Source: Brevibacterium album DSM 18261 (lineage in GTDB: Bacteria; Actinomycetota; Actinomycetes; Actinomycetales; Brevibacteriaceae). Taken from it: 64,000 bases of DNA. This document shows positions 36,799-44,769 of the stretch, one piece after another. The notes below the pieces were generated by a model, which made no database searches, had not been told where the DNA came from, and saw only the letters and a program-made list of their open reading frames with translations. Position numbers and translations under genes: made by a program. The stretch covers positions 62,001 to 126,000 of the forward strand of contig NZ_AUFJ01000009.1 of NCBI RefSeq assembly GCF_000426445.1. The letters run 5' to 3'. The stretch's first letter is position 1; every line of letters starts with the position of its first letter.

Positions 36799-37767
36799 TC
36801 ATGCGCTGATCCGAACGCGGGGGTTGATCACTGTGTAGAGGATGTCTACGGCCAGGTTGATCACGACGTACAGCACCGTGACGACGAGGACGACCGCCTG
36901 GATGACCGGGAAGTCCCGGGCGAGGATCGCGTCGAGGGTGAGGCTGCCGACGCCGGGGAGCACGAAGATCTGCTCCGTCACCACCGCGCCTGAGAGCAGT
37001 GCGCCCAGCTGCAGCCCGGTGATCGTCACCAGGGCGATGAGGGAGTTCCGCAGACCGTAGCGGAACAGCACCCGCGGTGCAGAGAGCCCCTTCGCCTCGG
37101 CGAACCGCACATAGTCGGTGCTCATCGTCTCCAGCATCGACGCCCTGGTCTGCCGTGTGATGACCGCGGCGAGCGCGGTCGCCAGCACGACGGCGGGCAT
37201 CGTGAGGTGATGGAGCGACCGGAGCGGATCCGCGGTCATGGCCACGTACCCGGAAGCCGGGAACCAGCCGAGGCCGACGGCGAAGAGGAGGATCCCGAGC
37301 ATGCCCAGCCAGAAGCTCGGCAGGGACAGCCCGAGCAGCGCGATGAGGTTCGCGAGGAACTCCGGCATGCGGCCCCGCCGCCGCTCCGCGATCATGCCGA
37401 GGGCGATGCCCGCGACGGTCGCGATGACGACGGCGTACAGGGCGAGCCACAGCGTCACCGGCAGGGTCTGCGCGATCATGGCCGTCACCTCCTGCCCCGT
37501 GCGGGTCGACTCGCCGAGGTCGAGGGTGACCACGCTCCTGAGGAAGAGGAGGAACTGCTCCGGCAGGGGCCGGTCGAGGCCGAGGTCCGTCCGGATCGCA
37601 GCCACCTCCTCCGGCCCGGCCTCGTCGCCGGCCATCGCCCGGGCGGGATCGCCGGGCAGCGCTCGCATGCCCAGGAAGATGACGGCCGCGGAGAGGAGCA
37701 GCGTGATGAGCGCCTGGCCGGAGCGGATGAGGAGGAAGCGCAGGGTGTTCAGATGCCGCCCGTCCAT
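36799..37767 (-). CDS. Oligopeptide-type ABC transporter permease (DppB-like)
   Basis: This 322-aa permease has the family N-terminal helix (LITLLLSAAVIFLGMRALPG), the motif LGLDRPLPEQFLLFL, and the cytoplasmic EAKGLSAPRVLFRYGLRNSL loop that touches the ATPase. It starts 7 nt after the binding-protein stop. With DppC and the fused ATPase it makes a complete importer for a peptide-like or related small compound. Confidence 0.92.
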   Translation of the reverse strand: MDGRHLNTLRFLLIRSGQALITLLLSAAVIFLGMRALPGDPARAMAGDEAGPEEVAAIRTDLGLDRPLPEQFLLFLRSVVTLDLGESTRTGQEVTAMIAQTLPVTLWLALYAVVIATVAGIALGMIAERRRGRMPEFLANLIALLGLSLPSFWLGMLGILLFAVGLGWFPASGYVAMTADPLRSLHHLTMPAVVLATALAAVITRQTRASMLETMSTDYVRFAEAKGLSAPRVLFRYGLRNSLIALVTITGLQLGALLSGAVVTEQIFVLPGVGSLTLDAILARDFPVIQAVVLVVTVLYVVINLAVDILYTVINPRVRISA

Positions 37768-37774
37768 CCGTGCC

Positions 37775-39454
37775 TCAGTCCTCGGAGAGATCGTCGACGT
37801 CGATCTCGTCCGCCTGGGCGTCCGGGTCGACGAAGGCCGCCCGCGAGAGCCGCAGGATGCCGTCGGGAGAGAACCAGACGCCCGCGACCGATTCGTGGAC
37901 CGCGCCGAGGTTCGCCAGCCGGTAGGTGAAGATCATGGGATTGAGCTCTGCCGTGCGCTCCACCGCGCTCGCGTACAGGGCCACGCGCTCATCGTGGTCG
38001 ACCGTGCGCGTCGCCGCGTTCAGGTCACCGTCCAGCGCCTCGTCGGAGACCCCCGAGTAGTTGTTGCCGCTGCCCGAGGCGAGGTAGTTGTGCATGTTGC
38101 TGTGCGGATCCACCATGCCGCCCCAGCCCACCAGCACGGCCTCGTAGTCGCCGCGTGCCTGGGCGTCGAGGAGGGCCGTCCACTCCGTCGGCTGGACGTC
38201 GATCTCGAATCCGGCCTCCTGCACCGAGGCCTGCAGCGCCTGGGCGTAGCGCAGCGAGTCCTGGTTGTTCTGCACCGTGAGCTCGATCGTCACCGGCATC
38301 TCCACGCCCAGGCCCTCCAGGATCTCGCGGGCGCCCTCCGGGTCATAGGGCGGGCAGTCGGTCGCCGTCTCGTCCGCGAAGACGCTGATGGGCGACATCG
38401 GCGTGCACGCCGACTGGTACCAGCCGTTGAAGACCACGTCCACGAGGTTCTCGCGGTCGATCGCCAGCGACAGGGCGCGCCGGACCTCCGGCTCCTGTGC
38501 CAGCAGCGTGTCCACCTCGCCGGCCGGCTGGCCGACGCCGTCGGTGTTGCCCACGTTCACGGTGATCCCCTGGAAGCCGAGGGAGTCGAGGACGAGCGGG
38601 GAGACCTCGGTGCCCTCGCCCTGTGTGAGCGCGTCGAAGTCCTGGGGCGAGACCGTGTCGGTCACATGGACATCGCGGGAGCGCAGGTTCGCCGACCGGA
38701 TGTTGTTGTCCGGCATGATGACGTACGCGATCGAGTCGAGGCGGACCTGGTCCGCGTCGTAGTAGTTCGGATCCGCCACGACGCTGATCCGGGTCTGCGG
38801 AACGCGCTCGTCGAACTTGAAGGGCCCCACGCAGCTGGGGTTCTGTGCGAAGTCGTCGCCCAGCTCCTCCAGTGCGGTGGGGGACATGATCATCCCGGCC
38901 CGGTCGGAGAGGCTCGCGAGGAGCGGGGAGAACGGCTCATCCAGTTCGATCTCCACCGCGTGGTCGCCGACGACCCGCACATCTGCGACCGGACCCATGT
39001 CCGAGCTGCGGGCGGACGTGTCGTGCTCGAGGTGGCGCGCGAGGCTCACCTCCACCGCCTCGGCGTCGAGCGGGGTGCCGTCGGAGAAGACGGCATCCTC
39101 GCGCACGGGGATCGTCAGCACGGTATCCCCGTCGGAGAACTCGGGCAGCGCGCTCGCGAGCATCGGCACGATCTCGCCCTCGGCATCGATGTCGTAGAGC
39201 TTCTCGCACATCGATTCGAAGACCATGCGGCCGGCGCGGGTCCGCGCCGTCGTCGGATCCAGCGCATCGGGCTCCTGCGAGAGCGCCATCACCAGATCAC
39301 CGCCGTCCAGCGCCTGCTCCGGTTCGAGGGGGACGGAAGGCTCCCCTTCCCGTGAGGGCGGCTCCGTCTCCTCTCCCGCCGGGCCCTGGCCGCAGCCCAC
39401 GAGGGCTGTCACCGCGGCGATTGCGATTGCTGTGCGCGCAGTCTGTCTCTTCAC
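37775..39454 (-). CDS. Peptide/nickel-type ABC transporter substrate-binding lipoprotein
   Basis: This 559-aa SBP_bac_5 (PF00496) lipoprotein has a GTG start, a signal peptide with lipobox LVGC (Cys21), and an acidic linker. The family N-terminus is LVMALSQEPDALDPTTARTR. Other recognisable parts are GPFKFDERVPQTRI and VRRALSLAIDRENLVDVV. Substrate is unknown; the context of RidA, an AhpD fusion and a flavoprotein suggests a small amino-acid derivative or peptide rather than nickel. No clear Shine-Dalgarno sequence precedes the GTG, so the exact start is uncertain. The upstream 320 bp hold twin palindromic sites. Confidence 0.88.
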   Translation of the reverse strand: MKRQTARTAIAIAAVTALVGCGQGPAGEETEPPSREGEPSVPLEPEQALDGGDLVMALSQEPDALDPTTARTRAGRMVFESMCEKLYDIDAEGEIVPMLASALPEFSDGDTVLTIPVREDAVFSDGTPLDAEAVEVSLARHLEHDTSARSSDMGPVADVRVVGDHAVEIELDEPFSPLLASLSDRAGMIMSPTALEELGDDFAQNPSCVGPFKFDERVPQTRISVVADPNYYDADQVRLDSIAYVIMPDNNIRSANLRSRDVHVTDTVSPQDFDALTQGEGTEVSPLVLDSLGFQGITVNVGNTDGVGQPAGEVDTLLAQEPEVRRALSLAIDRENLVDVVFNGWYQSACTPMSPISVFADETATDCPPYDPEGAREILEGLGVEMPVTIELTVQNNQDSLRYAQALQASVQEAGFEIDVQPTEWTALLDAQARGDYEAVLVGWGGMVDPHSNMHNYLASGSGNNYSGVSDEALDGDLNAATRTVDHDERVALYASAVERTAELNPMIFTYRLANLGAVHESVAGVWFSPDGILRLSRAAFVDPDAQADEIDVDDLSED

Positions 39455-39660
39455 GTCTGATGCACCGTCGATTCCTGTGGTCGATGGAGGGTTCCGCTCC
39501 GGAGCCGCACCGCTGCGGCTCGGGAAAGGGCATGTGGGGCCCGGTCGCACGACGCCTCTCGCTTCACGGCTCCTTCCCTCAGCGCTGAGGGAAGACACCG
39601 CGGCTCCCGATGAGGCGGATCCGGTCCGCCTCGCGGCGGAGTGTTCGTCCGACGACCAGG

Positions 39661-39678
39661 ATGCTACTTATAAGTGTG
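39661..39678. promoter_or_regulatory. Putative operator, left copy
   Basis: ATGCTACTTATAAGTGTG contains the perfect palindrome ACTTATAAGT. Fifteen of 18 bases match the copy at 39733, 72 bp away. TATAAG inside it could be the -10 of the binding-protein gene on the minus strand. Confidence 0.5.
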
Positions 39679-39732
39679 CAGATTATCAATCTATATGCAG
39701 TTGACGCACAAGGTACATACATGCATGGGCAA

Positions 39733-39750
39733 ATGCTACTCATGAGTCTG
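39733..39750. promoter_or_regulatory. Putative operator, right copy
   Basis: ATGCTACTCATGAGTCTG contains the perfect palindrome ACTCATGAGT. It lies just before the preferred start of the XRE gene at 39775, so that regulator could bind both copies and control both directions. The 39455-39774 gap is strongly AT-rich between the two copies and carries no other gene that I can support. Confidence 0.5.
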
Positions 39751-39774
39751 TGGACCGCCGCTGAACGGGCGCAG

Positions 39775-40104
39775 ATGCTGATAGGCGTGGCACTCGGCGA
39801 TCTGCAGCGACAAGTCGGCGCGAACATCCGCAGGCACCGCAAGCACGAGGGCCTGACCCAGGAGGAGTTCGCCCGGCGGGTGGGCGTCCACCGCACCTAC
39901 CTCGGCGGTCTCGAACGCGGGGAGCGCAACCTCACCCTGAAGGCCGTCGAATCCATCGCCCAGCAGCTGGGCCTCGAACCGCTCGTCCTGCTCGCGAGCG
40001 AGGAGGACCGCGCACGCATGGCAGATCTCGCCGCACCTCCCGCGCTGCAGCTCGGCATCAGGACATCCTCCTCTGAGAGCGCGGGCTCGGCTCCGTCCCG
40101 GTGA
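39775..40104 (+). CDS. XRE-family transcriptional regulator
   Basis: From ATG 39775 this is a 109-aa protein with one helix-turn-helix domain: NIRRHRKHEGLTQEEFARRV, then HRTYLGGLERGERNLTLKAV and ESIAQQLGLEPLVLLA. A disordered C-terminal tail of about 30 residues follows. In-frame ATGs at 39721, 39733 and 39742 would extend it through the palindromic site, which is why the later start is preferred. It is divergent from the oligopeptide importer, its likely target. Confidence 0.82.
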   Translation: MLIGVALGDLQRQVGANIRRHRKHEGLTQEEFARRVGVHRTYLGGLERGERNLTLKAVESIAQQLGLEPLVLLASEEDRARMADLAAPPALQLGIRTSSSESAGSAPSR

Positions 40105-40138
40105 CCCCGCCTCGCTCGGAGCGCGAGGATGGGACCGT

Positions 40139-40366
40139 TCACACCACCAGCACGACGGCCGCCGCCACCGTCACGAGCGCGGCGGCCGAGGACAGGAAGA
40201 CGACCGCCGCGCTCGCGGCTCCCGCATCGTCGTGTTCGGAGGCCGGCAGATACGCGGTCGCGGAGCCGAGCACACAGTGGCCCCAGCCCCCGCTCCCTGT
40301 GGGCAGTGCCTGCCGGAGAGCCTCCGCATGGAACAGGTCTCCTTGGCTATCATCGGCGTATGGCAT
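40139..40366 (-). CDS. Hypothetical tail-anchored small protein (weak)
   Basis: This frame of up to 75 codons has high third-position GC over its last 60 codons and ends in a hydrophobic segment (AAVVFLSSAAALVTVAAAVV) right at the C-terminus, like a tail anchor. Its 5' part runs through the topoisomerase promoter and has poorer codon use, and no good ribosome site fits its ATGs. It could also be chance. Confidence 0.25.
   Translation of the reverse strand: MPYADDSQGDLFHAEALRQALPTGSGGWGHCVLGSATAYLPASEHDDAGAASAAVVFLSSAAALVTVAAAVVLVV
40348..40353 (+). promoter_or_regulatory. -10 element (TATCAT), leaderless topoisomerase gene
   Basis: TATCAT ends 6 nt before ATG 40360. It fixes the start against several upstream in-frame possibilities. 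Confidence 0.5.
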
Positions 40367-41346
40367 CGGCATCCGGGGCACGGGGGCGCCTTCGCCGCAG
40401 CGATCCGGCCTCCCAGGGGATCACGCGCAGACGCCGCGGCACGGGCTGGTCCTTCCGCACGCCCGACGGCGAGACCGTGCGTGATGCCGCCGAGCGCCAG
40501 CGCCTGCTCGACCTGGCAGTCCCGCCGGCATGGCGGCGCGTGTGGATCTCTCCCGATCCGCGGGGGCACATCCAGGCCGTGGGGATCGACGAAGCGGGCC
40601 GGCGCCAGTACATCTACCATCCCGCCTGGCACCAGCGGCAGGCGAAGAAGAAGTTCGACAGGGTGCTCGCAGTGGGCCCTGCGCTGCCCGCCGCCAGAAG
40701 GAAGGTCACGGTGCTGCTGCGCTCCGGGGGCACCGGACTCGCCTGCGCTCAGGCGGCGGCCTTTCGCCTGCTGGACCGGTTCGGCATCCGCGTGGGCGGC
40801 GAGGAGTACGCGGAGGCGCACGGCACATACGGGCTCACGACGATGCTCGGGGAGCACGTGCAGGTTTCCGGCGAGCACGTGCGCCTGAGCTTCCTCGGGA
40901 AGTCCCACCAGCCCGTCGAGCTGGAGACCCGGGACCGCGATCTCGCCGAGGCCCTCTCGGACCTGCGGGGACGGCGGGACGAGCCGGCCCTGCGCTGGCA
41001 CGGCGAGGACGGCTGGACCGGCCTCAGCGGGCCTCAGGTGAACGAATTCCTCCAGGAGGTGACGGGCATCGAGATGACGGCCAAGGACTTCCGCACCTGG
41101 CACGCAACGGTCCATGCGGCCCGGGCCCTGGCCCGGCTGCACGATCCCGCGGCCTCGCCCACACGGCGGCGCCGGGCCGTGAACACCGCCCTCGACGAGG
41201 TCGCCGGGTTCCTCTGCAACACCCGCGCGATCGCGCGCAGCTCCTATGTGGATCCCCGGGTGATCGACCGCTTCATGGACGGGGAGACGCTGGAGGCGAA
41301 GACGTATCACAGCGCCGAGCGCCGGCTGCCGGACTTCCTCGGTTAG
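40360..41346 (+). CDS. DNA topoisomerase IB, bacterial type
   Basis: This 328-aa enzyme resembles the poxvirus/Deinococcus TopIB. It nicks one strand through a 3'-phosphotyrosine and relaxes supercoils. The N-terminal domain contains GIDEAGRRQYIYHPAWHQRQ. The catalytic domain has RLLDRFGIRVGGEEYAEAHG with an active-site Arg, KDFRTWHATVHAARAL, and the nucleophile Tyr296 in RSSYVDPRVIDRF. Length is normal for the class. It is a single gene between the XRE regulator and the convergent PIG-L gene. Confidence 0.92.
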   Translation: MASASGARGRLRRSDPASQGITRRRRGTGWSFRTPDGETVRDAAERQRLLDLAVPPAWRRVWISPDPRGHIQAVGIDEAGRRQYIYHPAWHQRQAKKKFDRVLAVGPALPAARRKVTVLLRSGGTGLACAQAAAFRLLDRFGIRVGGEEYAEAHGTYGLTTMLGEHVQVSGEHVRLSFLGKSHQPVELETRDRDLAEALSDLRGRRDEPALRWHGEDGWTGLSGPQVNEFLQEVTGIEMTAKDFRTWHATVHAARALARLHDPAASPTRRRRAVNTALDEVAGFLCNTRAIARSSYVDPRVIDRFMDGETLEAKTYHSAERRLPDFLG

Positions 41347-41473
41347 AGACTGCCTCGGGTGAGCCTGTCCCGGCTGAGACCGCCTCGGCAGGGCACACGC
41401 CCCTGCGAGCATGAGGTGCGCACGCAGCCGAGAACCTCCTCGACCCCGTGCGACGAGCCGGACTTCTCCGCCC

Positions 41474-42214
41474 TCACTCCTTCAGTCTGTGGGCGTCGAA
41501 GCCCACGGCATAGGGCACTCCTGCGGCCTTCCCCATCTCCGTGAGGATGTCGGGGATGAAATCAGCCGGGGCCGGGTGCCAGGGCAGGTCCGCGAGATAG
41601 GCTTCGTGCGCCTCGAGCGAGGCGACCGCCCGTCCCACCGCATCCTCGCCCACCTCCACGACGCTGTTGGACTCGCGGCCGGTGAGCAGCAGCCAGGCGG
41701 CACCCCACGGCTCCAGGCCCTCCTCCGCGAGCAGCTCGGGGAAGACCCAGCGGTTGTCGGCATCGCGCACCGCGTCGATCGCCGCGAGGCCCACGGCTCG
41801 GTGGTCTGCGTGATCGAGCCCCCAGCCCACGAACAGATCGCCCGAGCCCGTCACCACCGCATCCGGCCGGAACCGCCGGATCTCGCGGGCGATCGCGCGA
41901 CGCAGCGGCAGGCCGTACTCCACCATGCCGTCGGGGAAGCCGAGGATCGCGAGGCTCTCGATCCCCACGGCCTCACCCGCGCGGCGCTGCTCCTCCGCAC
42001 GCAGCGGCCCCGCCTCCTCGGGCGGGCGCTGCATCCCGGCCTCACCGGCGGTGAGGAGCAGATAGCCCACGTCGATCCCGCGGGACGTCCACTGCGCCAC
42101 CGCGGCCGAGGTGCCGTACTCCGCATCATCAGGATGTGCGACCACCACGAGGATGCGCTCGATGCCGGTCTCGTCCCAGGGTTCGAGGCGCGCAGCGCCG
42201 GTGCTCTCGCTCAT
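41474..42214 (-). CDS. PIG-L family zinc deacetylase
   Basis: This 246-aa LmbE/PIG-L protein shows the zinc motif AHPDDAEYGT at 26-35 and the second site WGLDHADHRAVG near 133. The family includes N-acetylglucosaminyl-inositol deacetylases (MshB, Mca), so mycothiol metabolism or a related deacetylation is possible; the sequence alone does not decide. The leaderless -10 TAGTCT is 6 nt upstream. The 127-bp gap to the topoisomerase stop shows nothing more. Confidence 0.88.
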   Translation of the reverse strand: MSESTGAARLEPWDETGIERILVVVAHPDDAEYGTSAAVAQWTSRGIDVGYLLLTAGEAGMQRPPEEAGPLRAEEQRRAGEAVGIESLAILGFPDGMVEYGLPLRRAIAREIRRFRPDAVVTGSGDLFVGWGLDHADHRAVGLAAIDAVRDADNRWVFPELLAEEGLEPWGAAWLLLTGRESNSVVEVGEDAVGRAVASLEAHEAYLADLPWHPAPADFIPDILTEMGKAAGVPYAVGFDAHRLKE

Positions 42215-42220
42215 GGCCCG

Positions 42221-42226
42221 AGACTA
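42221..42226 (-). promoter_or_regulatory. -10 element (TAGTCT), leaderless PIG-L gene
   Basis: TAGTCT on the minus strand lies 6 nt before the ATG at 42214; no ribosome site is present. Confidence 0.5.
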
Positions 42227-42308
42227 CTTGCCGAGAGGCCACGCCACCAGGGTCCCGCGGCCCTCGTTCCCTCATCGTCCACCCTGCCCCGAGGAGGCGA
42301 GTCAGCGC

Positions 42309-42893
42309 TCACGCCGCTTCGAGCACCTCGCGCAGCTGTGGCCAGGCGGCGGCGAAACCCGGGTGGAGGGGATAGCCGGCGACCTCGTCGAGGGGCACCC
42401 AGCGCAGCTCGACGGATTCGCGGTCGTTGACCTGCTCCCGCAGCGGTTCGAGGGCGCGTGCGACCACGGTCGTATAGGTCCACCCCTCCATGTCCACCAC
42501 ATGCGAGTCGAGCAGGCGGATGTCGGCGCCGTCCAGGCGCGGCACCGCTGCCTCCTCGTGGCACTCCCGGATCGCCCCGGTGAGCGCGGTCTCGCCCGCG
42601 TCGATCGCACCGCCCGGGATGCCCCAGGTGCCGCCGTGCGCAGACCAGTGCACCCGATGCTGGAGCAGGACGCCGCGCTCCGGGTCGTGGATGAGCAGCC
42701 CCGCGGCCCCGAACAGCCCCCAGAACTTCCCCCGGGGCGTCTCCACCCAGCCGTCGCCGGCCCGTCTGCGGGCGCGCAGGTGCGCGCGCAGCTCCGGGTC
42801 CATCCGGCCGCTCGCGCCCACCTCGCGGGCGAGCGCCTGCCGCCGTTCCTCAGCAGAACGCCCCTCCTCGGGCACCCGGTCAGACGAGGACAT
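42309..42893 (-). CDS. Nudix hydrolase
   Basis: This 194-aa protein has an intact Nudix box, [20 protein letters not shown], after [20 protein letters not shown]. An N-terminal helical region of about 50 charged residues precedes the domain. The substrate, some nucleoside diphosphate-X, cannot be told. ATG 42893 lies inside the tsaD 3' end (14-nt overlap), so it is cotranslated with tsaD. Confidence 0.88.
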   Translation of the reverse strand: MSSSDRVPEEGRSAEERRQALAREVGASGRMDPELRAHLRARRRAGDGWVETPRGKFWGLFGAAGLLIHDPERGVLLQHRVHWSAHGGTWGIPGGAIDAGETALTGAIRECHEEAAVPRLDGADIRLLDSHVVDMEGWTYTTVVARALEPLREQVNDRESVELRWVPLDEVAGYPLHPGFAAAWPQLREVLEAA

Positions 42894-43998
42894 CGTCCAC
42901 CTCCAGCGAGGACAGCACGCCGAACCCCATGTCCGAGGCCGGCAGCCCCCGGGCGACGATCTCCGCCCCGAGCGCGGCGACCATCGCACCGTTGTCCGTG
43001 CACAGACTCAGCGGCGGCACCCGGAGGGTCACCCCGCGCTTCGCGCATTCCGCCGCCAGCGTCGCACGGAGCCGGGCGTTCGCGGCCACTCCCCCGCCCA
43101 GCAGCACATGCCGGATGCCGGTGTCCTCGCAGGCCAGCAGCGTCTTCTTCACGAGCACGTCCACCACCGCCTGTTCGAAGGAGGCAGCGACGTCCGCCAG
43201 CCGCAGGGCGGGAGCCGGAGCACCGTTCGAGGCCTGCGCGGAGGTGCGGGCCAGTTCGGCCTCAGCGGCCGTGACGGTGCGCAGCGCCGCGGTCTTGAGC
43301 CCGGAGAACGAGAAGGAATAGCGCCGCTCCGGGTCCCGGAGGTCCTTCTTCGTGGACAGTCCGCGGGGAAAGCGCACGGCCGCGGGATCGCCGGGGACGC
43401 CGCTGCCGTCGAGCTCGCCCGCAGCGGCCCTCGAGATGTTCGGCCCCCCGGGGTAGTCGAGACCCAGGAGGCGGGCGGTCTTGTCGAAGGCCTCGCCCGC
43501 GGCGTCGTCGATGGTCGCGCCCAGGAGCTCGACATCGTCCACGATGTCCCCGATCCGCAGGATCTCCGTGTGCCCGCCGGACACCAGGAGCGCGATGGTG
43601 GGGGTGACGAGGCCCGGAGAGTCCGGGGCGACGAGGTCCACGGCCACATGCGCGGCGAGGTGGTTGATGCCGTACAGCGGCAGGCCGGTCGCCGCAGCGA
43701 GGCCCTTGGCCGCGGCCGCCCCGACCATGAGCGCGCCGGAGAGTCCGGGGCCGGCGGTGACGGCGATGGCGTCGAGCTCGCCGAGGGTGACGCCGGCATC
43801 CGCGAGCGCCTTCTCGATCATGGGGCCGATGGCCTGCACGTGCGCCCGCGATGCCACCTCCGGCACGACCCCGCCGAAGCGCACGTGCTCGTCCATCGAG
43901 GAGGCGACGGTGTTGGTCAGCAGCGTGCGCCCGCGCGCGATCCCCACACCGGTCTCGTCACACGAGGTCTCGATGCCGAGGACGAGGGGACCGCTCAT
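42880..43998 (-). CDS. tsaD: tRNA N6-adenosine threonylcarbamoyltransferase
   Basis: This 372-aa Kae1/TsaD protein transfers the threonylcarbamoyl group to A37 of ANN-decoding tRNAs. It starts [16 protein letters not shown]; has [13 protein letters not shown] near 45-57; the metal ligands His113 and His117 in [20 protein letters not shown]; and SFSGLKTA. C-terminal [15 protein letters not shown] and CTDNGAMVA complete the ASKHA fold. The start overlaps the SRPBCC gene by 4 nt. TsaE and TsaB are encoded about 4 kb upstream on the same strand. Confidence 0.95.
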   Translation of the reverse strand: MSGPLVLGIETSCDETGVGIARGRTLLTNTVASSMDEHVRFGGVVPEVASRAHVQAIGPMIEKALADAGVTLGELDAIAVTAGPGLSGALMVGAAAAKGLAAATGLPLYGINHLAAHVAVDLVAPDSPGLVTPTIALLVSGGHTEILRIGDIVDDVELLGATIDDAAGEAFDKTARLLGLDYPGGPNISRAAAGELDGSGVPGDPAAVRFPRGLSTKKDLRDPERRYSFSFSGLKTAALRTVTAAEAELARTSAQASNGAPAPALRLADVAASFEQAVVDVLVKKTLLACEDTGIRHVLLGGGVAANARLRATLAAECAKRGVTLRVPPLSLCTDNGAMVAALGAEIVARGLPASDMGFGVLSSLEVDDVLV

Positions 43999-44657
43999 GC
44001 CAGTTCCTCGGCGAGGCGCTGGTAGCGGGCGGTCAGCTCGGCCTCGGGCACGTCGAAGGAGGTCTCGGTGTCGCCTGCCTCGCGCGCCAGCTCCTCCGCC
44101 AGCAGCCGCAGGTGCGTCTCCCACACCGGGCCCACCTGCTCCACGACCGAGGCGATGAGCTCCGGGTCCGTGTCCGGATCCGCCACCGTGTGCGCGAGTG
44201 AGATGCGGGTCGCCGAGGCGGCGGCATCCGCAGCGGGCGCGTTCGCCGAGGCGACGCCCTCCCCAGGATCCTCGCGCTCCGCGCGCAGGGTGAGGCCCAG
44301 CCGGCCGATCCCCTCGATCTCCACGAGGAGGTGCGCCTCGTCCGGGTCCTCGGACGGCGGCTGCGAGGACAGGACCTCACCGGGCACCGGCTCGTCGTCG
44401 AAGGTGAAGAGCAGGCGCGAACCGGCGGGGGCCCCGACGGCATCCTGCTCACCGGCGTCGCTGGCGGCAGACGCCCCCTGATCGCCGGAGCCTGCCTCGG
44501 GAGCGGTCTGGTATCCCACGAACCAGACGTCCACCAGCCGCGGGTCCGTGAGGTGCGGCCAGATCTGAGCGGGTGTGCGGTCGACGTCGATGCCGAGCAC
44601 CAGATCGACACCGTCCTCCCATTCGATGAGCGATGCGTCCACGGTGTCCTCAGCCAT
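43995..44657 (-). CDS. SRPBCC/AHSA1-like domain protein
   Basis: This 220-aa protein has the START-like/AHSA1 outline: [53 protein letters not shown], and a C-terminal helix from [20 protein letters not shown]. Two Ala/Gly/Asp inserts interrupt it (about 52-78 and 130-150). Ligand and role are unknown. It is leaderless (-10 TAGACT) and directly coupled to tsaD. Confidence 0.75.
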   Translation of the reverse strand: MAEDTVDASLIEWEDGVDLVLGIDVDRTPAQIWPHLTDPRLVDVWFVGYQTAPEAGSGDQGASAASDAGEQDAVGAPAGSRLLFTFDDEPVPGEVLSSQPPSEDPDEAHLLVEIEGIGRLGLTLRAEREDPGEGVASANAPAADAAASATRISLAHTVADPDTDPELIASVVEQVGPVWETHLRLLAEELAREAGDTETSFDVPEAELTARYQRLAEELA

Positions 44658-44663
44658 GCGCCC

Positions 44664-44669
44664 AGTCTA
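44664..44669 (-). promoter_or_regulatory. -10 element (TAGACT), leaderless SRPBCC-tsaD-Nudix unit
   Basis: TAGACT on the minus strand lies 6 nt before ATG 44657. It gives tsaD a promoter independent of the upstream t6A genes. Confidence 0.5.
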
Positions 44670-44708
44670 ATCCGGTGGTCGAGGACGGGAGCGGCCGCGC
44701 ATCTCACT

Positions 44709-44764
44709 CGCGTCCTGAATTCTGCCGCCCCCACGGCCTGCAGGGCGGCGGAATCCAGGACGCG
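44709..44764. repeat. Long hairpin with 22-bp arms
   Basis: Arms 44709-44730 and 44743-44764 pair with two mismatches (arm core CGTCCTGAATTCTGCCGCCC). It lies 5 nt past the FAD-protein stop and before the SRPBCC promoter, so it is a likely terminator. The sequence is unlike the two repeat families, but the architecture is the same. Confidence 0.75.
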
Positions 44765-44769
44765 GACGA

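Noticed and set aside
39610..39774. N-terminal extension of the XRE regulator
   Set aside because: The extension covers the AT-rich control region and both palindromic sites, and its residues are not part of any XRE domain.
40171..40329. A 52-codon frame from ATG 40329 on the minus strand with a good AAGGAG upstream
   Set aside because: Third-position GC is poor and the product is Arg/Pro/Ser-rich; the overlapping frame with the C-terminal hydrophobic segment has better codon use, and neither is well supported.
42302..43048. Alternative frame for the Nudix region
   Set aside because: Only the 42309-42893 frame contains the complete Nudix box and shows high third-position GC.
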